64,000 bases of DNA from Gracilaria vermiculophylla (GCA_019155205.2 JAHNZQ020003147.1:1712999-1776998), one strand, 5' to 3'; positions 29,940 to 41,751 are shown, numbered from the stretch's first letter. The notes: generated by a model from the letters alone, not told the origin. Program-made: numbers and translations.

Positions 29940-30480
29940 ACTTATGTCCACAATCTCCTGGTCATCCCAGACAATCACGACGCCTCAGCCCCCGCCACAA
30001 ACTTTTTGTAGAGCTCATTCTCCCGATTGCACCCGCGGTGGGCACGAAAGTCATAGAGATTGGAGGCAATGTCGAAATCGCCGACGATTTGCGTGTTGCC
30101 GTACCGCCCTGTCTCGCTACACACACCATCCGCGTAGATCACGTCGCCGGGGAGAACAGCCACGGTCGCATTCTCGGCGCCCATTGCGCGAAAGATCGGG
30201 AAACCCTGCGACACGTTGTGACGGAAGTTGAAGCAAAAAGGGGTCGGTTTCGATAAAATTACTGCGACCAAAACGTGGGGAAGAGGGACGTATCAAACAT
30301 TCCACCCCACACAATCTTCACCTCTTGCAGAACGTCTTTCTTCGCGCTTGTGATGAACTCGCCTTTTTCCGTATCCAATCTTGCACACGTGCGTGCCCGT
30401 GTCTTTGTCGCTGGTGCACACGGTGTAGGAGTATTTGGCCGCCGGCTCGAGCCCTGTGGCTTGCTGTAAAGTACCCTGTT
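29940..30480 (-). pseudogene. PhoD-like phosphatase, broken
   Basis: Minus-strand reading in several frames gives parts of a PhoD/alkaline phosphatase D-like protein. First comes an N-terminal Fn3-like GLEPAAKYSYTVCT (about 30455). Next is GFPIFRAMGAENATVAVLPG with GDVIYADG (metal-binding Asp context, about 30165). After that, DFDIASNLYDFRAHRG follows, and then WDDQEIVDI near 29955, which matches the family WDDH/E motif in another frame. At least three frame changes are needed and the C-terminal half is absent. PhoD enzymes are secreted phosphodiesterases/phosphatases used for phosphate scavenging. Treated as a pseudogene; unrecognised introns could explain one or two of the shifts. Confidence 0.55.
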
Positions 30481-30530
30481 TGTGGCTGATAATGGATATA
30501 TGGTGAGTGTGGGACTCTGGCACGTACTAT

Positions 30531-30748
30531 GGCTGGGGCTGAGAAGTCTGCAAAGGGGCGCTGAATGAAGAAACGATCGCAAGTGTGGAATCCAGAGTAG
30601 AGCAAAGGTCGCGAATAAAGAATGGACAACAGTTACTCTGGCTGGAGCTGAGAAGTCTGCAAAGGGGCGCTGACTAAAGGAACCGTGGCAATTTTGCAAA
30701 GGTCGCGAATATGGAATCCTGTAGCGTATATAACGCGGGAGTTTGCTG
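30531..30748. repeat. 109-bp tandem duplication
   Basis: Two copies (30531-30639 and 30640-30748). Shared blocks include GAGAAGTCTGCAAAGGGGCG and GCAAAGGTCGCGAATA, with divergence in the middle. It lies upstream of the PhoD-like pseudogene on its 5' side, next to TATATAA near 30728. Confidence 0.8.
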
Positions 30749-31640
30749 GCCATGCTTCAGGATAGGATGGTCATCGACGCGTCAGAAGAACAATCTGTAT
30801 AAAACAAATCCCATTTGTTGCACTTGCACTCTCATGGTCTGATCCGAGTCGGCAGATATGGCACCGTGGGAGCAGAGGTACTTGGATTATGTTTTGCTTC
30901 TTACAAACATAAGCATGTCATTACGATCGAGTCAGCAAAATGCCAGAATCCCGGGTGTGCTGGCAGTGAAGTAAGGATTACGCTACATATGAGTCAGTGC
31001 GAGAGCAACTGACGGGCGTAGAGGTTGTGGCCTCACCGGATCCAACGCCACGTGTGATGCAGAAGGCGAGGGCCTGGGGGAGAAGGAGTGAAAGAAGGGG
31101 GAGGCAAAGAAGAAAGCAACCGAGGAGAGAAAACTTGACTGAGATGTGAGGAGTGGTGCGCCGGAGAACAAAGAATGATGGAAAAAAGTCTGGACAAGTA
31201 CTACAGCTGGAAGAGTCAATGTGCCGAAGTTGTCAGCCGAAAACAATGAAGCGTTGAATCGCGGATGTTTGTTGTCCGGTCCAAACAGTTGCTTTTGCCT
31301 TTCACGTGGGAGGGGCTCACGTATTGAGGTTTGTTCACTTTAATGCGCAGATGTTACTCCCTGCCTCCCTGCGGAACGACGGGAGAGCTGATACTCTGGA
31401 AGTCGTTTATAGAGATGTGCTACACTCGAGATCAAAAGGTGGGGACTGCAAAGCTGGTGCTTGAGAGCGTTGGCGGAGTTAGTGACGAACCAATGACAAC
31501 CGCGTTGCGCTATCGGGAGATGGCGATGAATCAATCTCAACTTTGCGCTCTCAACAGTTGGCGAATGAAATTGCTTTGGTGAGTCGCATAATGGCATTTT
31601 GCTTGACGATCCCATTATCAATGCAGTTGCTCCAAAAGTT
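30749..31640. other. Intergenic, nothing recognised
   Basis: TATAAAA occurs at 30798-30804, but no coding region with a domain follows on either strand. Short open stretches only. Confidence 0.45.
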
Positions 31641-31994
31641 GATTTCCGCATCTCCTAGAGCTGGAGAACGACTCTCAATGAAAGTGGCGGATAGCCATCG
31701 CTGCATCCGTTAAGGTATGAACTTTGGTTTGAAAAATGTGCAGTGAGCTGCTAACCCCCCCCCCCCCNNNNNNNNNNNNNNNNNNNNNNNNNNNNNNNNN
31801 NNNNNNNNNNNNNNNNNNNNNNNNNNNNNNNNNNNNNNNNNNNNNNNNNNNNNNNNNNNNNNNNNNNGATTTCCGCATCTCCTAGAGCTGGAGAACGACT
31901 CTCAATGAAAGTGGCGGATAGCCATCGCTGCATCCGTTAAGGTATGAACTTTGGTTTGAAAAATGTGCAGTGAGCTGCTAACCCCCCCCCCCCC
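31641..31994. other. Scaffold gap flanked by identical 127-bp copies
   Basis: 100 N at 31768-31867. The 127 bases before it (31641-31767) and after it (31868-31994) start with the same GATTTCCGCATCTCC. They agree throughout as far as I can read and both end in 13 C. This indicates overlapping contig ends rather than missing sequence. Confidence 0.9.
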
Positions 31995-33315
31995 TCCCTC
32001 CGGACGCAACGCTACCGAGTAACTGTTCTGTAAGGCTGAAGCCTGTCACGCAGTGAACGCTAGAAAGCAACAATCCACGCTGAAGGTTACGCGGCAAAAC
32101 TGATAGCGTGGTAACACATCGCGGCAGATGCTGCCGCCAACGCGATCAGAAATCGGCTTCCCAGAGGGCAGCAAGACGCTCACATTTCTGCGCCACTCCC
32201 GTGCTGAATACACTCCTCAACTGTCCGTGTTGCTGCGCCCAAACCAGCAACCTGTCTGCATCGCTGTTTATTTTCACCCCGAAAGCGGCGGGTATCGAAA
32301 AGGAGAAGGGGGCGCCGGGCGCCTTTCTTCGCCGCAGCTCTGTCGCCGCGCGAGCGAGTGCCCGATATCTGCACGTGCATCTCAGCGCCACGCGCCGATC
32401 GCTCTGGCCCAATGATCCGATGCGATATCGTCGCCCCCCACGCGCCTGCCTGCTACCAGCGGACCCTTCCGGCTGCAGCGCTCGTCGCACGCAGTGTCAA
32501 TGCTCCTCGCTCATGCGCCCACTCCAGCGGGGCGGCACATCTGCATCGCGGATTCACACTCCGCCATTACACGCGGCCCTGGACGTGTTTCTCGATCCGC
32601 GTTTACCACTCGCTGCCTTGTCCCACGCTCCCAACACCCGGACCCCCCTCCCTCCCTCCTTCTCCCCCCCCCCCGCAGCGGACGCAAAGCGCGTCCAGGA
32701 AGTGCATGCGCCGAGAAAGGCTCAAACCACCCCCCCAGCGCGGAAGCCCCCACGCGCCAAATCGCCTCCGAAGCCCACAGACAGCCCCCCCCGCCGCCCT
32801 CCCGCACCACCAAAGCGAGCGCCGCCGCACAAAACGCCCAGCGCGGCACGCGGCACGCGGCGCGCGGCACGCGGGCGCGCGGGTGCGCGGCACGCGGGCG
32901 CGCGGGCGCGCGCCGCATCGCTCGGCGGCCACATGCAATCTGCAGCCGCACCAATGAGGGCGGCGCCCCAACACACCGCGCGTGGCGCTGTGCTGCGATT
33001 GGCCCGCTCAACGTGTCAAAGGCGCTCGGATCGCGATGATGCGCCGACGGCGCACCGCAGGCGCTCCAAAAAAAAAACGAACGCCCGCCCTCCCGCGCGT
33101 CGCCTTGTTAGCAATCGACGCGCAGATCCATCAACACAGACCATCACGGCAGCACGAGTCGATGATGCGCGGCGCGACGCAGCAATGCCATCGCCACGTC
33201 AAGCAGAGGCAGCCAGCCAAGACAAGGGACAATACTAGCGTTTATCGGTCCGTTTGTTTATCCCACTACAGACTAAGTACCGTTCTAAGTACAAAAGGAA
33301 AATGAAGCAACATTG
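31995..33315. other. GC-rich intergenic region downstream of GapC
   Basis: Open frames of up to 376 codons occur on the plus strand (32108-33238), but they are Pro/Arg/Ala-rich, overlap each other on both strands, and show no domain. Includes C runs near 32665-32676. Probably non-coding. Confidence 0.55.
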
Positions 33316-34410
<1,095 letters not shown>

Positions 34411-34746
34411 GGTGAGGGCGGCGGGTCGGGGACGTTTGCTGCGGGCGGGGGGGGGGGTGAACGCGCGGGGCGACGCACAAACGAGCTGCGGTTAGCGAGC
34501 GGCGGAGCGGCGGAGCGGCGGAGAGGCGGATCGGGCGTCGGGCAGCGCGCAGACTGCGACCGAGCGGCGCAGGCGCGGGCGGCGCGCGATCCGGCGCGGC
34601 GGCGGCGGCGCGGGCACGAGGCACGTACTGGAGGCGGCAGGGGGGCGGGAGCGGGCGGCGGTGCGGAGCGGCGGGCGGCGTCAGCGGCGGGCGGCGATAC
34701 GTCGGAGGGGCGGTGCGCGGTGCGGCGCGGCGCGCGGCGCGGGCCG

Positions 34747-34753
34747 TTTTTAT
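34747..34753 (-). promoter_or_regulatory. TATA-like box, candidate for gapC
   Basis: Minus strand ATAAAAA in otherwise GC-rich DNA, about 340 bp upstream of the gapC ATG. A second candidate (TATAAAG, 35218-35224) lies 810 bp upstream; which one is used cannot be told from sequence. Confidence 0.4.
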
Positions 34754-35267
34754 GCGCGCGCACGTCGAAACGACGGTGATGTGGCGTGCGGCGCGGCGCT
34801 GCCATCTCGCCCAATCCGCGCGGTGCGAAGCGACGACGCGCGGGGGCGCGCGCGCGATTGGATCTGCGCCGCGCGCGGCGCGGCCAATGGGGGCGCGCGG
34901 CGGCGCGGCGCGCGGTGGCGCCGCGCTGGCGCGCCGCGCTGATTCTGCGCGCGGTGGGGCGCGCGGCGGTGCGCGCGGCGACGTGGCGACGCGGCGCCGT
35001 GTTGTGCGTGGCGGGGTGGAGTGCGTGGCGACGTGGGACTGGTGGCGACGTGGGGACGTGGCGCGGTGGGGGCGGTGGCAACGGGGTGGCAGTGGGGGGT
35101 GGGGGGGTGAGCAGGTGCGAGCGACTGCGGCAGCGGCAGCGGAGGACGCGTACTGGAACACGTAGCGAGCGGCGGCGGCTGCGGGGGCGCAACGTGGGCG
35201 CGGGCGCAGACGAGGCGCTTTATACGCAGCGGTGGCTGACGTCAACTCGAGAGCGGCGCCGTTTGGG

Positions 35268-35425
35268 CGCCACACTGCGGCGCGCAGTGTGGCGCGCGCT
35301 GTGCGGCGCGCGCGGCGCGGCGCGCGCTGTGCGGCGCGCGCTGCGCGGCGCGCGCTGTGCGGCGCGGCAGTGTGGCGCGCGCAGTGTGGCGCGCGCAGTG
35401 TGGCGCGGCGTGTGGCGCTGGCGGG
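35268..35425. repeat. Degenerate GC-rich tandem repeat
   Basis: Ten or so copies of a 13-15-bp unit close to GCTGTGCGGCGCGC or GCAGTGTGGCGCGC. The array is rich in GCGCGC, so it can form cruciform or Z-DNA-like structures. Confidence 0.7.
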
Positions 35426-35998
35426 GGGCGGCGCGCCGTCTATTTCGGGCGCGCGCGCCGCGGGCGATGCGCGGCAACTGCGCGCAGACGTGTCCGCGGC
35501 GGCGGCGGCGCGCGTGGCGCGCGTGGCCAGCGCGCGGCTGTCAGCCGGCGCGCGCGCGCCGCTTTCCGCGCGGCGGCGCGAAGGTGCGGCGCCGCCGCGC
35601 GCGGCCGCCGCCGCGCGCGCCGCAGCCAAACATCCGCGCCGCGCGCGCCGCCAATTCACAAACGGTCGCGCCGCGCGCGCGCGCCAAACAGCGCGCGGCG
35701 CCACATCGCGCACCCGCCGCCGCGCCGCGCCGCCATTGGCCGCGCGCCGCGCCCGCCGTCGCGTGTCGCGCGCGCAGCGCGCCACGCAGCGCCACGCGCC
35801 GCGCGCGCGCCGCGTGCTCTCCGCCGCGCGTGCGCATTTTCATGCGCGCTCATTAGCGAATTGACGTACGCAATGCTGCGCCCCTCTCCTCCCGCCCGTG
35901 CTCACCGCCACCCCCCCCCCCCCCCGCCCGCTCACCGCCCGTTCGCCACTATTTGAGCGCCGCCTCGCACCCCCAGCGATCCCCTCCGTCCGCATCCG

Positions 35999-36047
<49 letters not shown>
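35999..36047. repeat. 49-nt poly-C tract
   Basis: An uninterrupted run of 49 C, about 320 bp upstream of the PH-kinase start codon. Long C runs also end the contigs at the nearby gap. Confidence 0.85.
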
Positions 36048-36369
36048 ACCACCCAACTGTCCCCCTGTCCCACCGCCCGCCGCTGTCCTCGCCCATCGCT
36101 CGTCAACGTCCATCCCCGCCCCTCACCGCCCTCGCTCTCTCACCCCATCCGTGCGATCCGCGCCCCTTTGCCCTCGCTTTTCTTTTACCGCCCCTGATCC
36201 CGCCGCGCGTCTCCGCCGCCCTCCCGCCCCCCCAGCTCGCTTCACTGCTGCCGCGCCATCCGTCGCCCCTTCGCTCTCCTCCTTCCCGCTCTTGTCCTCG
36301 CTCCGCCCGCGCTCCACCGATCCGCACCCCGCTGCCGCCCGCACCCCACTTCCCGCCCTCGCATCCACC

Positions 36370-37740
36370 ATGGTTATCCACTGCGCCCCCGCTCTCCCCA
36401 AGATCTCGCCGCACCCCAACAGGCCGCGTGAGCTCCCGCGCCTCAGGTACACCCACCAGGACACGCTGGAGGCCGTGCTGGCTGTCAAGTCCAAGCTGTT
36501 TGGCGTCCGCCGCAGGCTCGTCCGCCTGGAGCACGGCCTGCTCACCATCCGCCCCGAGGAGCACGACTACAGCGAGCCCATCGCCTCGGTGCGCCTCAGC
36601 GAGGCGCACGGCGTCGTCATCGACCCCGCCAAGAGCACCGTCTCCGTGCGCGCCACCTCGCGCGCCGGCATCACCCTCGTCTTCAAGCACGACGCCGCCC
36701 TCATGCACCTGTGGGCCGCTGCCCTCAAGCGCGCCCTCTCCTTCAAGCTGCACGCCTTCTACAAGCTGGGCTCGCAGATCGCCGAGGGCCACTACGCCAA
36801 GGTCTTCGAGGCCATCGACCGCCGCACCGGCGACAAGGTCGCCGTCAAGGCCGTGCGCAAGAAGCACGACGAGCGCAAGGCCGCCCAGTTTGCCGCGCGC
36901 GAGGCCGACATTGTGCGCACCATCTGCAACAGGCACGTCGTGCGCACGCTGGACATCTTCGACACCGCCTCGCACCTGTACATCGTCATGGAGTACGTGG
37001 AGAAGGGCACGCTGCTGCACTTTCTGGCCGCTGGCGCCAACCGCGTCAACGAGCGCAACGCGCGCCGCATCGCGCGCCAGCTCTTCCGTGGCCTGGCCTA
37101 CCTGCACGACGCCGACATTGTGCACCGCGACCTCAAGCCGGACAACATCCTCATCTCCGCCGAGGGCACCGTCAAGATCGCCGACTTTGGGCTGGCGCGC
37201 CGCCTGGACGGGCTCAGCAGCGACGACCACTGCCTGTCCAGCACGCTGGGCACCCCGGCGTACTGCAGCCCGGAGATGGTGTCGCGCTCGCAGTACGGCA
37301 AGCCGGTCGACATCTTCGGCTGCGGCGTGCTGCTGTACGTGGCCATCTCGGGCAGCCTGCCGTTCCGCGGCGAGACGCCGCAGGCCGTCTTCGAGCAGAT
37401 CGCCAGCGGCCGCGTCAGCTTCCCGCACAAGCGCTGGCACATGGTGTCGCAGGAGGCGCGCCAACTCGTGGCCAGCTGTCTGCAAGTGCGCCCGGGCGAC
37501 CGCCCCACTGCGCGCCAGGCGCTCGACCACCCGTGGTTGCGCTGCTCGGACGACCGCCTCGTGGAGCGCCCGGTGTCGCCCGTGCCGTTTGTGCGCAACG
37601 GCTCGGCCAGGGCCGCCTCGCCGTCCGGCCCGTCGCCGCGCGCCTACAACGCGCAGTCCACCCGCTCCTTCCGCCGCGCCCAGAGTGGAAGCGTCGACGA
37701 GCTGCGAAGGGAGAGGGTCATGAAGAGAAATTTCATGTAG
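36370..37740 (+). CDS. PH-domain serine/threonine protein kinase (CAMK-like)
   Basis: 456 residues from the ATG at 36370 (ATCCACCATGG). The frame is open upstream, but only as Pro-rich low complexity. Residues about 30-120 read as a PH domain (LFGVRRRLVRLEHGLLTIRP, ending LMHLWAAALKRAL with the typical Trp). Kinase domain from about 133: GSQIAEGHYAKVFEA, VAVKAV, HRDLKPDN near 252, DFGLARR, GTPAYCSPEMV and RPTARQALDHPWL, i.e. all catalytic motifs. The tail is Ser/Arg-rich. PH domains bind phosphoinositides or proteins, so membrane-linked signalling is likely; the substrate is unknown. Codons are almost all C/G-ending. Single exon, divergent from gapC. Confidence 0.88.
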   Translation: MVIHCAPALPKISPHPNRPRELPRLRYTHQDTLEAVLAVKSKLFGVRRRLVRLEHGLLTIRPEEHDYSEPIASVRLSEAHGVVIDPAKSTVSVRATSRAGITLVFKHDAALMHLWAAALKRALSFKLHAFYKLGSQIAEGHYAKVFEAIDRRTGDKVAVKAVRKKHDERKAAQFAAREADIVRTICNRHVVRTLDIFDTASHLYIVMEYVEKGTLLHFLAAGANRVNERNARRIARQLFRGLAYLHDADIVHRDLKPDNILISAEGTVKIADFGLARRLDGLSSDDHCLSSTLGTPAYCSPEMVSRSQYGKPVDIFGCGVLLYVAISGSLPFRGETPQAVFEQIASGRVSFPHKRWHMVSQEARQLVASCLQVRPGDRPTARQALDHPWLRCSDDRLVERPVSPVPFVRNGSARAASPSGPSPRAYNAQSTRSFRRAQSGSVDELRRERVMKRNFM

Positions 37741-38935
37741 CGCGCGCTGGAACGCCGCGTCTGTCATGTGCCCTCCCCGCTGCCCTCCCCCGCCGCTCGC
37801 GCGTGGGGGCGGCCGCGCGCCAAGTCGCCTGGTGTGTCTTTTTTTGTTGTTGATGAACGTCTCGTCGCCGAACAGGCGCGTCGACGTTTCCATGGCACGT
37901 CCTGATTACAGACGTGCCATTCTGCAAGTTGTACCGTAGTAGCAGCTGTATATCTTTGTTGTAAATTTCCTGCACTGAGAGCAACTTCTTGTTTATGTCA
38001 ACTCGCTGTGTCGCCTGTGTTTTTGTTGGGCCGAACTTATTGGCTACTGATCGACGCGTCTTACGCTCACCCTTCCTTGACGCGCATTTGAATTGTGTCT
38101 GAGCAGTTGATGCGCGAATTGGCCGTCAAACAAGCACACGTACATCGCGCCCACTGGTGCGCTTCCGACTCTCGCGTAAGGAACGCGAATTGCTATTTAC
38201 AATGGGCTACTCAACATGCCTCCAAGCGATTCCACCCAACTGTAAAACAGGAGCGCACGTCGGGAGTGTCCATGGCTGTCTGCTCCACACCGCCGGCACA
38301 CATTCACGTGAACGCTTTCCAGCAAAACATTTTGGGAAATGGCGGCAGTGTCGCAGCCACAGCCGCGTTCCGCGGCGCTCGCCACCATCAACGGCACGGC
38401 AGTCGTGATTCCTCGCGAGCGCGGACGGGCGGTAGCGAGGCGCAGGCACTGCAAGGGTGGGCAATTGCTGCCGTTGCGCGACGGTGCAGCGGTGCGCGTC
38501 TTGCTCGCGGCCGAGAACGGCACAAATACAGCGGGCCCGCGCCGACTCTCACCCGTAGACGAATGCCTTGCGTGCGTTACACGGTTGCACATTCGTGCCG
38601 TTCCATAGCGTCTGCAGCTATCAGCCGAGCACTTGGCGCTCGTCTTTTGGAATCACCACATGCTATGTTTGTGCCTCGCCTCGCCGATGCATTGTTAGGG
38701 GGGACGTGGACAGTTTATTGGTGTCGGTGTAGATAATGGACGCAATCATCAAAGTGCCGTGTCAAATCTTTAAGCAAAGGTTTTTGCGTCCCCTTTGAGC
38801 AGATTGTTGGCGGACACGTGCGTGGGAATACAGTTCAAGTACGTTTCCCCCATCATTTGACAAGGCAAGGGCGTCATCTTTTCTACGTTGTTCTACACAC
38901 GCATCATGGCCTGGACATATACAGTCAACTACGCT
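37741..38935. other. Intergenic, no confident gene
   Basis: 3' flank of the kinase, then AT-neutral DNA. One plus-strand open frame at 38339-38608 (89 codons, Arg/Ala-rich, MAAVSQPQPRSAALATING) could be a small protein, but nothing supports it beyond an ATG. No RNA gene seen. Confidence 0.45.
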
Positions 38936-40046
38936 TTATTCCATCACAGCTACGAGCTTTCTATTGATCATGCCACCCTGTTGGATGGCGGCTGGAAGCT
39001 GGTCAAACTTGACGCGCTGAAGCCACGCGGTCAACTTTCCAGACTCTATCATGTTTGTTAGATCGATAACCATGCTCTCGATCTGCGCGCGGTCGGTCTG
39101 CTCCAGCCACTCCGGCAGAGAGAAAGTGGAGCTTTTCAACGCCTTGCCGCGCACGGCCCTGGCGTCAATGACGCCAGGGCAATACGTGACCATTTTCGCG
39201 CCTTCAGGGGCCAAGGCAGCCAGTGTGGCGCACGACGATTCATCCGCGCCGTTGATGATGAGCGATGGCTTGGGCATGTCGGACATGACTTGATAGAATC
39301 CCTCAGTTGTGACGTATTGCTCCCCGATCACCACATCGCCCCCCATGAGCTTCAGTCGCTCCACAGTTGGAGCGTACTCTGCTGAGGGGGTGTTCACCAA
39401 CGAGACGGTTTCAAGTCCCATTGACTTGGCCAATTGCACAATGGCCGTGCCGACGGGCGTGGAGCCCGCGTTCTGAAGGACGACATCACCCGGCGAAAGG
39501 GTAACAAAGTCGCGGAGCAATCTGTACGCCGTGAACGGGGACGCCGTAAGCGTGGCGGCTAGTTCAACGCGGATGCTGTTCGGCACAGAAATGACATGGC
39601 TGTGGTCGATGACCGAAGACTCGCGCCAAGTTCCCAACGACGTCTTTGCACGCAAGTGTTAGCACGGCGCACGCAGGTCATACGCTGTCGAGCGGCTGGG
39701 GCGCAGCACGCACCTTGATGGGAATGACGAGGTCGCCCTCCGATATGCCGCTGACGCCGCGGCCGGCGGCTGTGACGCGCGCGACGCCTTCGGTGCCGGC
39801 AACAGCCGGGAAGATGGAGGGGGCGAACGGCGAGGCGCTCGCACTGCCCGCGATGGTGGCGAGATCGACGGGATCGACGCCGGCGGCAAGCCACTTGAGG
39901 CTGAGATCGCTATCGGACGGCTTGGGATCCGGCAGTTGCTCCCGCGAGAGCACGGATGACGGGGCGCCAGTCGAGGTGAAAGTGTACGCGGAGGAGAATG
40001 TCCGAACAAGATGCGCGTAGCGCGGAAGCGTTCGCAGTCGGAGCAT
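38936..40046 (-). CDS. MECR: Mitochondrial trans-2-enoyl-CoA/ACP reductase (MECR/ETR1)
   Basis: Two exons: 40046-39714 and 39643-38936, with a 70-nt intron 39713-39644 (GTGCGT .. CAAAG, branch GTGCTAAC). 346 residues. MLRLRTLPRYAHLVRTFSS is a clear mitochondrial presequence. The GroES-like part has WLAAGVDPVDLATIAG and VAGTEGVARV. The junction reads DLVIPIK/TSLGTWRES, as in MECR. The nucleotide-binding half has LTASPFTAYRLLRDF, DVVLQNAGSTPVGTAIVQLAKSMG and MVTYCPGV. The enzyme performs the last reduction of mitochondrial type II fatty acid synthesis (NADPH), needed for lipoate. It shares a 391-bp divergent region with the UCH37-like gene. Confidence 0.92.
39644..39713 (-). other. Intron of MECR gene
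   Basis: A 70-nt phase-0 intron. The donor GTGCGT is non-consensus but common; the CTAAC branch lies about 15 nt before the acceptor. The spliced protein keeps the family spacing around GTWRE exactly. Confidence 0.85.
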
Positions 40047-40437
40047 CGCGACGGGCGAGGGCGAGCAGTGGACGCGATCGGCGCAGGGTGGGGGGGGCGG
40101 GGCGGGGGGGGGATGCGAGCGCGCTGTGGCTGCTGCAACGCGGGCGCCCGCGCTCAGAGCGCCTGTTGGCGCGCCTGTTCCCCTCGACAGACTGCGGCGC
40201 TGCATTGCGCGGCTGTTTTTCGTTTAAATTTTGCGGCCTCGCTTTGAGCGCTGTGCGACGGAGTTGATGACGTTGTGGTGGGCGCTTGGCGCCGCCACGC
40301 ACGGCGCGCCCCCTGTGATGAAGCGCGACTGAGGCGTGCCACAGCTCCCCTTCATCTGCAGCGCCTGCTCGCACCTGACTCCCAGCGTTATCGCATGAGC
40401 AACTGAGTGGCCTTAAGCGAATCGTCTTTCATTTCCA

Positions 40438-41751
40438 ATGCCTTCCTCACGCGCTGACGAGGACAACGTTCCCTCGGACCTCGATAGTCAGTCCGCGTAC
40501 CCCGCCAAGCCCTCTTCGTCGGCCGCCACGCCGCTGGTGGCAACCCCCGGCAGCACGCGCTCCTCAGAGTCGTCACGGGAGGCCACGGAGGACGACCGTC
40601 GCGTAGCTCGGCAGCTGCTCTCAGTTCGCGGTGCCTTTGAAAAAACAGGCTGGCTTCTTCTGCGCACAACCGGCCCCAACCTAACGTCCGTGCTGCTCAA
40701 CGCGGGAGCCTCAGGGCTTGCCGTTCATCAATTGTACGACTTTCAACTTGACCGAGAGTGGCTTCTTCACTCCTACATTCTCCTTTATAAATGGTCTCCG
40801 TATCGCGGCAGGACCTCCCGATGGAATCCCAGGAATGAATCCTTCGGACGGCCTAATTCTGCAATGGAGGATGATTCCGCAAGTGTTGGTGCGGAGAACC
40901 TTCTGGTTTGTGGGCACGCTATGGACAATGCTTCCGCGACACATGCACTGATCATGGCGCTAATGAACATTCCGGAAAGGGGTGGAGGCGATCAGTACGT
41001 TGTGGGGCCGGACAAAGCAGAGGTAGTCTCTGAGCCATTCGATGTGGGCGATGACATCAGAACGCTCAAGAGTTTTCTGAAACCGTTTGATCCTGTAATT
41101 CGCTCCGCGTCGGTGTGTAGCTCAAAAGCTGTTCGAGACGCCCACAATATGGCCGCTCGTTCACAGTTTGGAGGACACCCGGAGGTGTTGGACGAAGATG
41201 GAAAGGTGCGAAGTTCTCTTCTCGCAGAGGAGTTATGGATGTATTCTGTATACGTTCCTGGAACAGGCACGGAATATATTTACGAAATCGAAAGCATGTC
41301 CGATGACCCACGGGTTGTTGCAACCTACAACTCACATCAGAGAAGCGATTACATAGAATGGCCTACCTCAGTGAGACGACCCTTGATGGAGCGGATAAGT
41401 ACGTTCCGCGAACACCAGACTCCATTCCTTCTTTTCGCTGTTACCAGCGATGTGCGGTCTCCGTCTGCACCGCCGAAGGAGCGCAAAAAGAAACGCAAAT
41501 ATGTGAATCAGAGTATGATGTACTCAGAGGGAGGGGACACCTACACTGAATCAGACGACGAGATAAAGGAAGAGCTTACAACCGAAGAATTGAAGAGAAT
41601 AAGAGCTGTACACAACTACGATTCCTTCTTCGTAGAGATGATGAAACTAATGGGAAGTAGAGGGGATATTTTGCAAATTGTACGTCATGAAAATTATTCT
41701 TCATCGCAAGATACAAGTGAGGAGGAGGAGGAAGATGACCAAATCTCATAA
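40438..41751 (+). CDS. UCH37/UCHL5-like protein lacking the catalytic triad
   Basis: 437 residues from the ATG at 40438, single exon. Ordered UCH37 landmarks are present. WLLLRTTGPNLTSVLL lies near 72-87 and SYILLYKWSP at 112-121. NASATHALIMALMNIP (164-179) aligns with the active-site helix NACATQAI. ELWMYSVYVP (265-274) and YIYEIESM (280-287) align with the catalytic His and Asp strands. KRIRAVHNYDSFFVEMMKLM near 393-412 matches the ULD-type tail helix. Cys is Ser166, His is Met268, and Asp is Glu285, so no hydrolase activity is expected. Active relatives are deubiquitinases of the proteasome and INO80; this one may bind ubiquitin or act as a scaffold. N-terminal and C-terminal ends are acidic and disordered. 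Confidence 0.8.
   Translation: MPSSRADEDNVPSDLDSQSAYPAKPSSSAATPLVATPGSTRSSESSREATEDDRRVARQLLSVRGAFEKTGWLLLRTTGPNLTSVLLNAGASGLAVHQLYDFQLDREWLLHSYILLYKWSPYRGRTSRWNPRNESFGRPNSAMEDDSASVGAENLLVCGHAMDNASATHALIMALMNIPERGGGDQYVVGPDKAEVVSEPFDVGDDIRTLKSFLKPFDPVIRSASVCSSKAVRDAHNMAARSQFGGHPEVLDEDGKVRSSLLAEELWMYSVYVPGTGTEYIYEIESMSDDPRVVATYNSHQRSDYIEWPTSVRRPLMERISTFREHQTPFLLFAVTSDVRSPSAPPKERKKKRKYVNQSMMYSEGGDTYTESDDEIKEELTTEELKRIRAVHNYDSFFVEMMKLMGSRGDILQIVRHENYSSSQDTSEEEEEDDQIS

Larger units (their letters stand above)
34411..36369. other. GC-rich divergent region between gapC and the PH kinase
   Basis: About 2 kb, extremely rich in GCGCGC. No gene is called in spite of many long open frames on both strands. 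Minus-strand TATA candidates are ATAAAAA at 34747-34753 and TATAAAG at 35218-35224. A degenerate GC repeat lies at 35268-35425 and a 49-C homopolymer at 35999-36047. Confidence 0.55.

Noticed and set aside
32108..33238. 376-codon plus-strand open frame
   Set aside because: Pro/Arg-rich, overlaps open frames on both strands, includes C runs; no domain.
35953..36369. 139-codon upstream extension of the PH kinase
   Set aside because: It would translate the 49-C tract into polyproline; the ATG at 36370 has a strong context.
36103..37893. 596-codon open frame antisense to the PH kinase
   Set aside because: Mirror effect of NNC/NNG codons in a GC3-rich gene; no domain.
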